From assembly GCA_900551265.1 (NCBI GenBank), contig URVL01000120.1:1-7075 (forward strand): DNA of 7,075 nucleotides, given 5' to 3'. The position numbers and the translations under genes were made by a program. The notes under the pieces were generated by a model. It was not told the DNA's origin. It ran no database searches and saw only the letters and a program-made list of their open reading frames with translations. Shown in pieces: positions 1 through 5,807 of this stretch. Positions within the stretch are counted from its first letter, which is position 1. Each line of letters starts with the position of its first letter. Source of the DNA: an uncultured Eubacteriales bacterium. Its GTDB lineage: Bacteria; Bacillota; Clostridia; Oscillospirales; QAMX01.

Positions 1-3
1 TTT

Positions 4-639
4 TTATAGCGATTTATTTTGTTTGTGTTTGCGCTTGATTTCCGTTCCGGTGGGAGCGCAGGTGTTGTCGATTTTGCTTTCATGCGGTTCAGGAAGCGCA
101 ACCGGCTCCATCATCTGGCCAAGCATGCCGTCGCCCAGTATCATCGCAGGCATGCGGTAGGTCTCTGCCAGGTCAAATGCATCGGAGATCAAGTCGCACA
201 TTTCCTGAATACAGTTTGGTGCAAGAACCAGTACGTGGAAATCACCATGTGCCAGACCCTTTGTAGCCTGGTTATAGTCAGACTGCGCAGGCTGAATGCC
301 GCCGAGACCGGGACCGCCGCGACAAATATTGATAATAACCGCCGGAAGATCAGAACCTGCGAGGTAGGAAATTCCTTCGGCTTTCAGGGAGATTCCGGGG
401 CTTGAAGACGAGGTCATAGCACGGGTTCCAGTGGACGCGGCGCCATACACCATATTAATAGCGGCGATTTCGCTCTCCGCCTGTAAGTAGGTACCGCCGA
501 CCTGAGGCATACGCTTTGCCATATAAGCCGCGACCTCAGTCTGCGGTGTGATGGGATATCCAAAAAAGCAGCGGCAACCGGCGCGGATCGCGGATTCAGC
601 CAGCGCTTCATTTCCCTTCATCAGTACTTTATCAGCCAT
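4..639 (-). pseudogene. vorB: 2-oxoacid:ferredoxin oxidoreductase alpha subunit (VorB/KorA-like), prematurely terminated
   Basis: N-terminal domain of the alpha subunit of a thiamine-diphosphate enzyme that oxidatively decarboxylates 2-oxoacids to acyl-CoA and passes electrons to ferredoxin in the cytoplasm. Visible family landmarks are GYPITPQTE at residues 27-35, the acidic AESE at 54-57 (the region holding the glutamate that activates the cofactor in this family) and [17 protein letters not shown] around 106-122. The ATG at 639 is chosen because TAGGAGGG (positions 652-645, overlapping the stop of the upstream ferredoxin gene) gives an ideal ribosome site; an in-frame start at 702 would overlap that gene without support. 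The protein is only 211 aa, against about 350 aa usual from memory of the family. It ends in TAA within an NKSL sequence where relatives normally continue with a tyrosine. The second domain is therefore lost, or lies left of the window behind a nonsense or sequencing error. Branched-chain (Vor) versus 2-oxoglutarate (Kor) specificity cannot be told from this part. Confidence 0.82.
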
Positions 640-649
640 ACTTTCCCTC

Positions 650-856
650 CTATTTCTCAACGCGGATGACAACATCCGGACACATGGTGGCACACATGGC
701 ACAGCCTATGCACTGAGACATGTCGACACATTCGACAGCGGTGTAGCCCTCTTTGTTGAATTTGTTTTCGGACAGGCGCAGTATCTTTTTCGGACACACG
801 CTGATACACAGGCCGCAACCTTTGCATCTGTCCTCGTTGAACGTCAGTTTTGCCAT
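650..856 (-). CDS. vorD: 2-oxoacid:ferredoxin oxidoreductase delta subunit, 2x[4Fe-4S] ferredoxin
   Basis: Small electron-transfer subunit of 68 aa that carries electrons from the thiamine active site to external ferredoxin. Two complete CxxCxxCxxxCP cluster motifs are seen: C11, C14, C17, C21 followed by P22, and C49, C52, C55, C59 followed by P60. This is the classic bacterial two-[4Fe-4S] arrangement, and the length fits stand-alone delta subunits. The ATG at 856 is chosen because GGAGGAGG lies at 871-864, seven bases upstream; the reading frame extends further to 901 but without a ribosome site. The gene ends in TAG only 10 bases before the alpha-subunit start, so the two are translationally close and surely co-transcribed. 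An extra cysteine, C43, lies between the motifs. The protein alone could be any ferredoxin; the assignment as VorD/KorD rests on the adjacent alpha subunit. Confidence 0.9.
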   Translation of the reverse strand: MAKLTFNEDRCKGCGLCISVCPKKILRLSENKFNKEGYTAVECVDMSQCIGCAMCATMCPDVVIRVEK

Positions 857-897
857 AAAACTGCCTCCTCCATAATTTAAAACGACGGGTAAAGGGC

Positions 898-1560
898 TCA
901 ATAGAGGGCCCAGCCGGGTTTTTCATAAATTTTGATCGGCCATGCGGCGCCGTCCCGCTGTGTGAGCGCGGGGGTAAGATCCTCACGGTACGATGTGGCG
1001 ACGACGGGAAGTCCTGTCTTATACGCAACGGCCTCCACATAGCCGCGTGCCTGCGTCACGATTTCGGCGGTGGACTCGTGTCCCAAGTTGGTGTTATTGA
1101 CAAGCCCTGTGAACCGAAGTGCACTGGCTGCTTCGATTTCGTGCATGATACCGATGGCCTCATCAGGCTCCAGCGTAAGATAACGCCGGGCATTTAGAAC
1201 CAAAAGCATATCATATCCCGCACTTTCAATCCGCGGCGCGTACTGACCAAGCGCAATTGCACCGGAATCATCACCGCCGACGTCAATGACGGAAACATTG
1301 TCTCCGCCAAAAATCGCAGCCACTTCGGCGGGAAGATAGGGAAGATCCACATTGGAATTGGCGAAACGGGGCGAAATTAAGCGGACCCCGGCTTCACGGA
1401 GGATCTCCTCGGAATCTTTGGTTCGGAAATAGGGATTGACAATGTCCATATCACACAAAATGACGTTATCGTGATAGCGCTTTAGCGCGATAGCGGCATT
1501 TACGGCCAGGTTTGTTTTACCACTGCCGTAATGACCTGCAAAAATCGTGATTTTTTTCAT
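898..1560 (-). CDS. P-loop ATPase of the MinD/CobQ-like SIMIBI group, function unknown
   Basis: Cytoplasmic nucleotide-binding protein of 220 aa. The Walker A motif GHYGSGKTN is at residues 9-17 (K15 would contact phosphate), followed by CDMDIVNPYFRTKD at 36-49 as the switch-like segment, a Walker B-like VIDVGGDDSG at 91-100 and a VNNTNLG segment at 154-160 where P-loop proteins of this fold often read the base. The first-position lysine of true ParA/MinD proteins is absent, so plasmid or septum partitioning is unlikely. The ATG at 1560 is chosen because AAGGA (1570-1566) stands six bases upstream; the frame opens earlier, at 1593, but that start has no ribosome site and lies in a hairpin. 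It ends 41 bases before vorD. From memory, related ATPases often sit beside vor/kor genes in Clostridia, which suggests a maturation, metal-centre or regulatory role; this is inference. Confidence 0.85.
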   Translation of the reverse strand: MKKITIFAGHYGSGKTNLAVNAAIALKRYHDNVILCDMDIVNPYFRTKDSEEILREAGVRLISPRFANSNVDLPYLPAEVAAIFGGDNVSVIDVGGDDSGAIALGQYAPRIESAGYDMLLVLNARRYLTLEPDEAIGIMHEIEAASALRFTGLVNNTNLGHESTAEIVTQARGYVEAVAYKTGLPVVATSYREDLTPALTQRDGAAWPIKIYEKPGWALY

Positions 1561-1572
1561 AAATATCCTTAC

Positions 1573-1609
1573 AAAAATGTCCCTGCCAGGCAAGCCGCCG
1601 ACAGGGACA
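1573..1609 (-). terminator. Hairpin with U-run between PFK and the ATPase gene
   Basis: On the minus strand TGTCCCTG (1609-1602) pairs perfectly with CAGGGACA (1585-1578), enclosing a 16-base loop that can form a small GGC/GCC inner stem, and is followed at once by TTTTT (1577-1573). It starts 13 bases after the PFK stop and ends three bases before the AAGGA ribosome site of the ATPase. This has the form of a weak intrinsic terminator. No promoter fits between it and the next start, so it probably lets part of the transcription through, or acts as a processing or stability hairpin rather than a full stop. Confidence 0.55.
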
Positions 1610-1622
1610 CAGCGTGTTACTC

Positions 1623-2861
1623 TTACTTGGCAAAAACTTTCTTGAGATGGACAAAACGGGGAAGGCCGTCTTCCTTAACCATATTGGTTTCACCCTGAAT
1701 GAGCGGCAGACAATAGTCGATGAAATCCTGGGTGACGCCGTTGCCGGCCTCGTTGATCCACTCCAGAGGTACTTTTTTCTCGGTGTTGGCGACCAGGCTC
1801 AGATCGAAGAGCTCCGTTTCGCAGTGATAGCCATCCTTGCCGCGGGTACACTTGAAGCCGACCATTTTGTCAGTTTGGCCCGCAACCGCAGCCTCGACAG
1901 CAGTCTTGCCCGAGAGGAAAGACTCGGCAATATCGGTTCCGGAAGCGCAGTGTGCGGCGCAGCGCTGGAGCAAAGACAACTCAATCGGACGAACCTTGGC
2001 GCCGGTGGCGGCTTTCACGACATCGGCAAGCCTGGCAGCCAGACCGCCCAGCTGAGCGTGACCAAAACCGTCTGTACCGGAGGTCTTTGCCTCAGAGACG
2101 AAGGTACCGTCAGCATAATGCACGCCTTCGGAAACGGCGACGATGCAGTTCTTTTTCTCATCGTAGACACGCTTAATGTCTGCGATAAACTTGTCCATAT
2201 CGAAATCAACTTCAGGGAGATAAATAAGATCCGGACCGTCGTTTTTGATATTTGCCAGAGCGGCGGCAGCGGTCAGCCAGCCGGCATGACGGCCCATGCA
2301 CTCAATGATGGTGACCATGCCGGTATCGTATACCTGGCTGTCACGGGAAATTTCCATGATGGAAGTGGCGATATATTTCGCTGCGGAAGCAAAACCAGGA
2401 CAATGGTCCGTTCCGGCCAGATCATTATCGATGGTTTTTGGAACGCCGATCACACGGCAGTCATAACCGATGCGGTTCATATACTTGGAGATCTTGTTGC
2501 AGGTGTCCATGGAATCGTTACCGCCGTTATAGAAAAAGTAACGGACGTCATATTTCTGAAAGATCTCAAGAATACGTTTATAGTCGGTGTCGTCTACATC
2601 GGGATCTGCAATTTTATAGCGGCAGGAACCCAGTGCAGAGGAGGGGGTATGGAGCATATTCTCAAGCTCTGCGGCATCTTCCTCATCCATAATCATCAGT
2701 TCGTCGTTTAAAACGCCCTTAATACCGTGATAGGCACCGTAAACTTTTGTAATGCAGGGATTTTCAAGAGCGGTTTTAATCACGCCGTAAGCGGAACAGT
2801 TGATGACGGCAGAGGGGCCGCCGGACTGCCCTATGATACATGCGCCTTTTAATTCTGACAT
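1623..2861 (-). CDS. pfp: 6-phosphofructokinase, pyrophosphate-dependent type
   Basis: Phosphorylates fructose 6-phosphate to fructose 1,6-bisphosphate in glycolysis, probably with pyrophosphate as donor, which would make the step reversible. The 412-aa protein shows the whole PFK core: the N-terminal IGQSGGPSAVIN loop (10-21), YNGGNDSMDT (111-120), PKTIDND (141-147) with the catalytic base D145, and MGRHAGW (189-195). Two residues point to PPi rather than ATP by the established rule for this family: aspartate D116 in GGND, where ATP enzymes have glycine, and K142 in PKTIDND, where they have glycine. N115 replaces the aspartate usual at the preceding position. ATG at 2861 is preceded by GGAGGT (2876-2871) nine bases upstream. 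The gene is first in the minus-strand unit with the ATPase and oxidoreductase genes, and diverges from aldolase. PPi use is a prediction from residues; ATP cannot be excluded without an assay. Confidence 0.93.
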   Translation of the reverse strand: MSELKGACIIGQSGGPSAVINCSAYGVIKTALENPCITKVYGAYHGIKGVLNDELMIMDEEDAAELENMLHTPSSALGSCRYKIADPDVDDTDYKRILEIFQKYDVRYFFYNGGNDSMDTCNKISKYMNRIGYDCRVIGVPKTIDNDLAGTDHCPGFASAAKYIATSIMEISRDSQVYDTGMVTIIECMGRHAGWLTAAAALANIKNDGPDLIYLPEVDFDMDKFIADIKRVYDEKKNCIVAVSEGVHYADGTFVSEAKTSGTDGFGHAQLGGLAARLADVVKAATGAKVRPIELSLLQRCAAHCASGTDIAESFLSGKTAVEAAVAGQTDKMVGFKCTRGKDGYHCETELFDLSLVANTEKKVPLEWINEAGNGVTQDFIDYCLPLIQGETNMVKEDGLPRFVHLKKVFAK

Positions 2862-2896
2862 AACTTGTCGACCTCCAATAATGTGATTTTATTCGC

Positions 2897-2939
2897 CGCG
2901 GGCTGAAGCAAATACCCATAGTATTTATTTGGAGCCGCG
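2897..2939 (-). promoter_or_regulatory. Structured 5' leader hairpin of the PFK transcript
   Basis: In the predicted 90-base PFK leader an outer stem CGCGGCT (2939-2933) pairs with AGCCCGCG (2904-2897) with one bulged C. It encloses an inner stem AAATAC/GTATTT (2926-2921 with 2915-2910) with a TATGG loop. It lies between the promoter and the ribosome site, which it leaves free. It does not match a riboswitch class that I can recognise; it may be a stability or regulatory element, or chance. Confidence 0.35.
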
Positions 2940-2958
2940 TATCAATCTACATGATAAT

Positions 2959-2987
2959 AATATAGCATAAAGTAATCAAAAAATCAA
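2959..2987 (-). promoter_or_regulatory. Sigma-A-type promoter of the PFK-ATPase-oxidoreductase unit
   Basis: On the minus strand TTGATT (2987-2982) and TATATT (2964-2959) are separated by exactly 17 bases. TGC directly before the -10 box gives an extended -10. Transcription would begin near 2952, leaving a leader of about 90 bases before the PFK start. It is the only good minus-strand promoter seen for the left-hand genes. Confidence 0.65.
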
Positions 2988-3051
2988 ATTATAATCGAAA
3001 TTCAGAACTTTTGCCAAAAAGGACGGACATGGAGTTTATAATATAATCATT

Positions 3052-3102
3052 TTGACGTTTTTTCAGGCCATGCTTGATAATTTGTGCAAAAGCTGGTATA
3101 CT
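3052..3102 (+). promoter_or_regulatory. Promoter(s) of the aldolase gene
   Basis: The main promoter is TTGATA (3074-3079), a 17-base spacer and TATACT (3097-3102), with TGG in front of the -10 as an extended element. Transcription would start near 3109, about 35 bases before the aldolase ATG. A second, weaker candidate just upstream is TTGACG (3052-3057), an 18-base spacer and GATAAT (3076-3081); its -10 overlaps the main -35, so the two could not be used at the same time. An AT-rich stretch at 3035-3050 contains two more TATAAT-like hexamers without a well-spaced -35. Confidence 0.7.
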
Positions 3103-3143
3103 TTATACGTAATAAATTGCTGTAATTCAAAGGAGTGGATAGA

Positions 3144-4112
3144 ATGGCGCTGGTTACTTCAACTGAAATGTTCAAGAAAGCATATGCAGGCGGCTATGCC
3201 GTCGGTGCTTTCAACGTCAATAATATGGAAATTGTCCAGGGCATTACGGAAGCCGCCCGTGAGGAAAAGGCTCCGCTGATCCTGCAGGTTTCCAAAGGTG
3301 CGCGCGCGTATGCCAATCACACCTATCTTGTCAAACTTGTTGAGGCCGCAGTGATTGAGTGCCCCGACATTCCGATTGTTCTGCATCTGGACCACGGTCC
3401 CGACTTTGAGACCTGCAAGTCCTGCATTGACGGCGGATTTACCTCCGTTATGATCGACGGTTCCTCGCATTCTTTCGAGGATAACATTGCGCTGACCCGC
3501 AAAGTCGTCGAGTATGCCCATGCGCACGGTGTTGTCGTCGAAGGCGAGCTCGGTACGCTGGCTGGCGTAGAGGACGATGTAAAGGTTTCCGCCGAGGATT
3601 CCTCCTACACCCGTCCGGACGAGGTCGAAGAGTTTGTCACAAAGACCGGCGTTGACTCTCTTGCAATTGCCATCGGCACCAGCCACGGCGCTTATAAGTT
3701 TACGCCTGAGCAGTGCACCCGCAACGAAAAGGGCATCCTGGTTCCGCCGCCTCTGCGTTTTGATATTCTGGAAGAAATCTCCCGCCGTCTGCCGGGCTTC
3801 CCGATCGTTTTGCATGGTTCTTCTTCCGTTCCGCAAGAGTTTGTGAAGATGATCAATGAAAACGGCGGCAAGATGCCGGATGCTGTCGGCATTCCGGAGG
3901 AGCAGCTGCGTAAGGCCGCTGAGATGTCGGTCTGTAAGATCAATATCGACTCCGACCTGCGCCTTGCTATGACCGGTACGATCCGTCAGTTCTTCGCGGA
4001 GCACCCGGACAAGTTCGACCCGCGTGAGTATCTGAAGCCCGCCCGTGCCAACATCAAGGAAATGGTCCGCCACAAGATCGTGGACGTCCTTGGCTGCAAC
4101 GGCAAGGCATAA
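3144..4112 (+). CDS. fba: Class II fructose-1,6-bisphosphate aldolase
   Basis: Zinc-dependent aldolase that splits fructose 1,6-bisphosphate into dihydroxyacetone phosphate and glyceraldehyde 3-phosphate, or the reverse, in the cytoplasm. The 322-aa protein has the full set of class II landmarks: HLDHG at 81-85 (catalytic D83 and zinc ligand H84), GELGTLAG at 134-141 with a conserved glutamate, GTSHGAYK at 178-185 (zinc ligand H181), IVLHGSS at 221-227 (zinc ligand H224) and the phosphate-binding KINIDSD at 265-271. The ATG at 3144 is chosen because AAAGGAG (3129-3135) lies eight bases upstream; an in-frame GTG at 3135 falls inside that ribosome site and is rejected. It is monocistronic, with its own promoter and terminator, and is divergent from PFK, the enzyme that makes its substrate. 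Tagatose-bisphosphate aldolase of the same family is a less likely alternative given this neighbour. Confidence 0.96.
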   Translation: MALVTSTEMFKKAYAGGYAVGAFNVNNMEIVQGITEAAREEKAPLILQVSKGARAYANHTYLVKLVEAAVIECPDIPIVLHLDHGPDFETCKSCIDGGFTSVMIDGSSHSFEDNIALTRKVVEYAHAHGVVVEGELGTLAGVEDDVKVSAEDSSYTRPDEVEEFVTKTGVDSLAIAIGTSHGAYKFTPEQCTRNEKGILVPPPLRFDILEEISRRLPGFPIVLHGSSSVPQEFVKMINENGGKMPDAVGIPEEQLRKAAEMSVCKINIDSDLRLAMTGTIRQFFAEHPDKFDPREYLKPARANIKEMVRHKIVDVLGCNGKA

Positions 4113-4140
4113 GTAAAATGGCAATACCGTAGAAAAGATA

Positions 4141-4177
4141 CCCCCGGACGCAAAGATTCTTTGCGCCCGGGGGTTTT
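4141..4177 (+). terminator. Intrinsic terminator of the aldolase gene
   Basis: CCCCCGG (4141-4147) and CGCAAAG (4149-4155) pair with CTTTGCG (4159-4165) and CCGGGGG (4167-4173) across an ATT loop, giving a 14-bp stem with a single A/C mismatch, followed by TTTT. It begins 28 bases after the aldolase stop. Confidence 0.92.
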
Positions 4178-4208
4178 GTATCGTTTGCATCGCGCAAAGA
4201 ATCTTTGC
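4150..4208. repeat. 17-bp perfect inverted repeat spanning the aldolase terminator
   Basis: GCAAAGATTCTTTGCGC at 4150-4166, the inner part of the terminator hairpin, recurs as its exact reverse complement at 4192-4208. Each copy is itself palindromic (GCAAAG...CTTTGC), so each can fold alone or pair with the other. The second copy lies 22 bases upstream of the -35 box of the next gene. Confidence 0.85.
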
Positions 4209-4230
4209 ACGGTACTTTGTTTGAAATGTA

Positions 4231-4257
4231 TTGACAAAGTTGTATAAGTGTGATAAT
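4231..4257 (+). promoter_or_regulatory. Promoter of the two-gene membrane-protein unit
   Basis: A perfect TTGACA (4231-4236) is followed by GATAAT (4252-4257) with a 15-base spacer. If TAATTT at 4254-4259 is taken as the -10 instead, the spacer is 17 bases but the box is poorer. Transcription would begin about 40 bases before the ATG at 4302. The short spacer suggests a weak or regulated promoter. Confidence 0.5.
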
Positions 4258-4301
4258 TTTTCATCAAAGATTGGAATAACAGCTTATATTGGTTGATTGT
4301 T

Positions 4302-4994
4302 ATGCGAATTCTTTTGCTTGCTCTCATTTTTTGCGTCCTCGTCACCTGTTGCCCACAGGAACTGGGGGAGGAGCAGCCAACCGCGTTGGATGCCCTTTTG
4401 ACGGAGTGGGACAAGTCCCCGCCGGAGGGGTATGCCGGGCAAGAACCCGTCTCCTTTGCCTATCACACGCCGAGAAGCTATATCGAGCTGTACCGTTTCC
4501 GTCTGGTCTACCTGACGTGGGACCTGGACGGCCTGCGCGCCTACCGTGAGCTGCGCCGCATGATGACGCCCACCGAGCGGGTGACGACCATTTGCATCGG
4601 CGTGGACTATTCGCTCAATGACCTTCGCAACGCGCAGGAGATCATTGACGCGCAGAGCACGGCGTATGATCTCGGACCGTCCCCATTGGCTTACACAGAG
4701 GTCTTGGTCCGTCGAAACCGTCTGCGAGTGGCGCTTCTGAACGATCGCGGCCCGTCGCAGGATTGGGCAGAGGGGCTTGCCGCGGAATATGGCTCCTTGG
4801 TACAAATTGAAATGGTAGACAATGATCTTGTTACCATGGAGAGACATTCTGCGATGGAGGAACCGCGCAATCGCCTTATGGTTGCCCTGCGCGCGGCAAG
4901 GCTGCGGGGTGCGAGCCCGTTTTTTTGTATCGTACCGCTTGTGTATTTCATGAAGTGGGCGTGCCGCCGCAGAAGAAGAAGCGCGGCGGTGTGA
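4302..4994 (+). CDS. Unrecognised exported or membrane protein with hydrophobic segments at both ends
   Basis: I do not recognise this 230-aa protein. Residues 1-17 form a short hydrophobic leader (MRILLLALIFCVLVTCC) that looks like a signal peptide; the LVTC sequence is a poor lipobox because threonine precedes the cysteine. Residues 20-200 are soluble and rich in Arg, Glu and Leu, without visible catalytic motifs. Residues 205-221 form a second hydrophobic segment followed by five arginines, which would anchor the C-terminus with its tail in the cytoplasm. The start is uncertain: no good ribosome site precedes ATG 4302 or the in-frame TTG 4293, whereas a strong GGGGGAGGAG (4364-4373) precedes an in-frame TTG at 4386, though 12 bases away. 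Starting at 4386 would remove the leader, so 4302 is preferred. It ends 12 bases before the next gene, with which it forms an operon. Confidence 0.75.
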   Translation: MRILLLALIFCVLVTCCPQELGEEQPTALDALLTEWDKSPPEGYAGQEPVSFAYHTPRSYIELYRFRLVYLTWDLDGLRAYRELRRMMTPTERVTTICIGVDYSLNDLRNAQEIIDAQSTAYDLGPSPLAYTEVLVRRNRLRVALLNDRGPSQDWAEGLAAEYGSLVQIEMVDNDLVTMERHSAMEEPRNRLMVALRAARLRGASPFFCIVPLVYFMKWACRRRRRSAAV

Positions 4995-5006
4995 AGGGGG
5001 GCATAT

Positions 5007-5588
5007 ATGATGAAGAAGACGATAGGAAAGGTACTGCTCATATTTTTGTCGCTTATTCTTGTGCTGGCGCTGGTAATTGTGCTTTCCGTTCGGGATGCAA
5101 GAAACCGCGTCCTGCAGGAGCCGGAACCAACTCACCGCGTCGTCATCTCGCAGGAGGCCGTACAGCGGTATATTCAGACAAACAATCCGACCTCAGTCAG
5201 TTCTGTGGACGGGTCGCGCAGCTATGAATTTATCGTGCAGGATACCCGCGTGATTGCGGCGTGCGACAGCAACGGCGACCTTTTGACGTATACGTATGGC
5301 ACGACCGGTGGGTATTATGAGAGTACGTTTACAGACGGCGCGCTCTCCGAAATCTCACATACAGTTATGTATGAGGATGCGGACGGAACGCTCCGGCAGA
5401 AAACCGTCCGGTCAGAACCGGAGGACATGCCGGAAATCCGCCGGTATCTCGCGGCGTTTTCGTCCGGTGAGATACCGTTTGACGAGGCATATCGGGAAAT
5501 TGATCTGCTCATTTCGGTCAACGGCCGGGATTACTGTTTCACCCGGATCGGCGGTGCATGGCGCGCGGTGCCGTTGATGGAAGTGTGA
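5007..5588 (+). CDS. Unrecognised single-pass membrane-anchored protein
   Basis: I do not recognise this 193-aa protein. It has a positively charged MMKKTIGK start, one clear transmembrane helix at about residues 9-27 and then an outward-facing domain of about 165 residues. The latter part is rich in Tyr, Thr, Asp and Gly, with strand-like stretches (YEFIVQD, TYTYGTTGGYY, DYCFTRIGGAWRAV) suggesting a small beta-sheet domain. Two cysteines (C86 and C177) outside the membrane could form a disulfide. AAGGGGGG (4994-5001) provides the ribosome site for either of the two adjacent ATG codons (5007 or 5010). It follows the 230-aa gene by 12 bases and is followed by a strong terminator, so the two form a complete bicistronic unit and probably act together at the cell surface. 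No function is proposed. Confidence 0.85.
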   Translation: MMKKTIGKVLLIFLSLILVLALVIVLSVRDARNRVLQEPEPTHRVVISQEAVQRYIQTNNPTSVSSVDGSRSYEFIVQDTRVIAACDSNGDLLTYTYGTTGGYYESTFTDGALSEISHTVMYEDADGTLRQKTVRSEPEDMPEIRRYLAAFSSGEIPFDEAYREIDLLISVNGRDYCFTRIGGAWRAVPLMEV

Positions 5589-5614
5589 CGGGTATAACTA
5601 TAACATGTGTAACG

Positions 5615-5651
5615 AAAAACCGGGGTGGGTTCTCTCCACACCCGGTTTTTT
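5615..5651 (+). terminator. Intrinsic terminator of the membrane-protein unit
   Basis: AAAAACCGGG (5615-5624) pairs with CCCGGTTTTT (5641-5650), extended by GTGG/CCAC (5625-5628 with 5636-5639) after one bulged A, with a seven-base loop. T-runs on the right and A-runs on the left mean that it can stop transcription from either side. It lies 26 bases after the stop codon at 5588. Confidence 0.9.
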
Positions 5652-5694
5652 ATGGCCTTGCAGAGCGTGCGGGCGTATCTATCGTCCGGGCCTG

Positions 5695-5724
5695 TTGACG
5701 TATGAAGCTTAAGCGTGCTATAAT
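5695..5724 (+). promoter_or_regulatory. Promoter of the lipoprotein gene
   Basis: TTGACG (5695-5700) and a perfect TATAAT (5719-5724) are separated by 18 bases, with TGC before the -10 as an extended element. Transcription would begin near 5731, giving a leader of about 77 bases. No convincing regulatory structure was seen in the leader. The rest of 5589-5807 is the preceding terminator and non-coding sequence. Confidence 0.78.
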
Positions 5725-5807
5725 GAACGCGGCTTTTGAGAGAAGCCGAAGAGGCTCTGAGAAAATTTTGAAACAGGAGCATTTTGCATTTTTGGAGGTA
5801 TTGCAGT

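Noticed and set aside
898..1560. ParA/MinD partition or septum-site protein
   Set aside because: The Walker A motif lacks the deviant first lysine, there is no ParB or MinC/E neighbour, and the gene sits in an oxidoreductase operon.
1614..2711. Long 365-codon open frame on the plus strand
   Set aside because: It is fully antisense to the PFK gene, whose motifs are complete; the translation has no recognisable domain and no ribosome site.
3011..3047. Further plus-strand promoter TTGCCA with TATAAT
   Set aside because: The spacers of 20 or 25 bases are too long, and a far better promoter lies downstream at 3074-3102.
3135..3143. GTG start adding three residues to the aldolase
   Set aside because: The codon is part of the AAAGGAG ribosome site serving ATG 3144.
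3159..4190. 343-codon open frame on the minus strand
   Set aside because: It is antisense to the aldolase gene, a common shadow of strongly biased codon use, and it runs through the aldolase terminator.
4192..4208. Second palindrome as an antiterminator of the aldolase terminator
   Set aside because: It is transcribed only after the terminator U-run on the plus strand, so it cannot pre-empt that hairpin; it is kept only as a repeat or possible operator.
4284..5135. 283-codon open frame on the minus strand
   Set aside because: It is antisense to the membrane-protein unit and gives a His/Arg/Gln-rich translation with no domain; the plus-strand reading has a promoter, membrane segments and a linked second gene.
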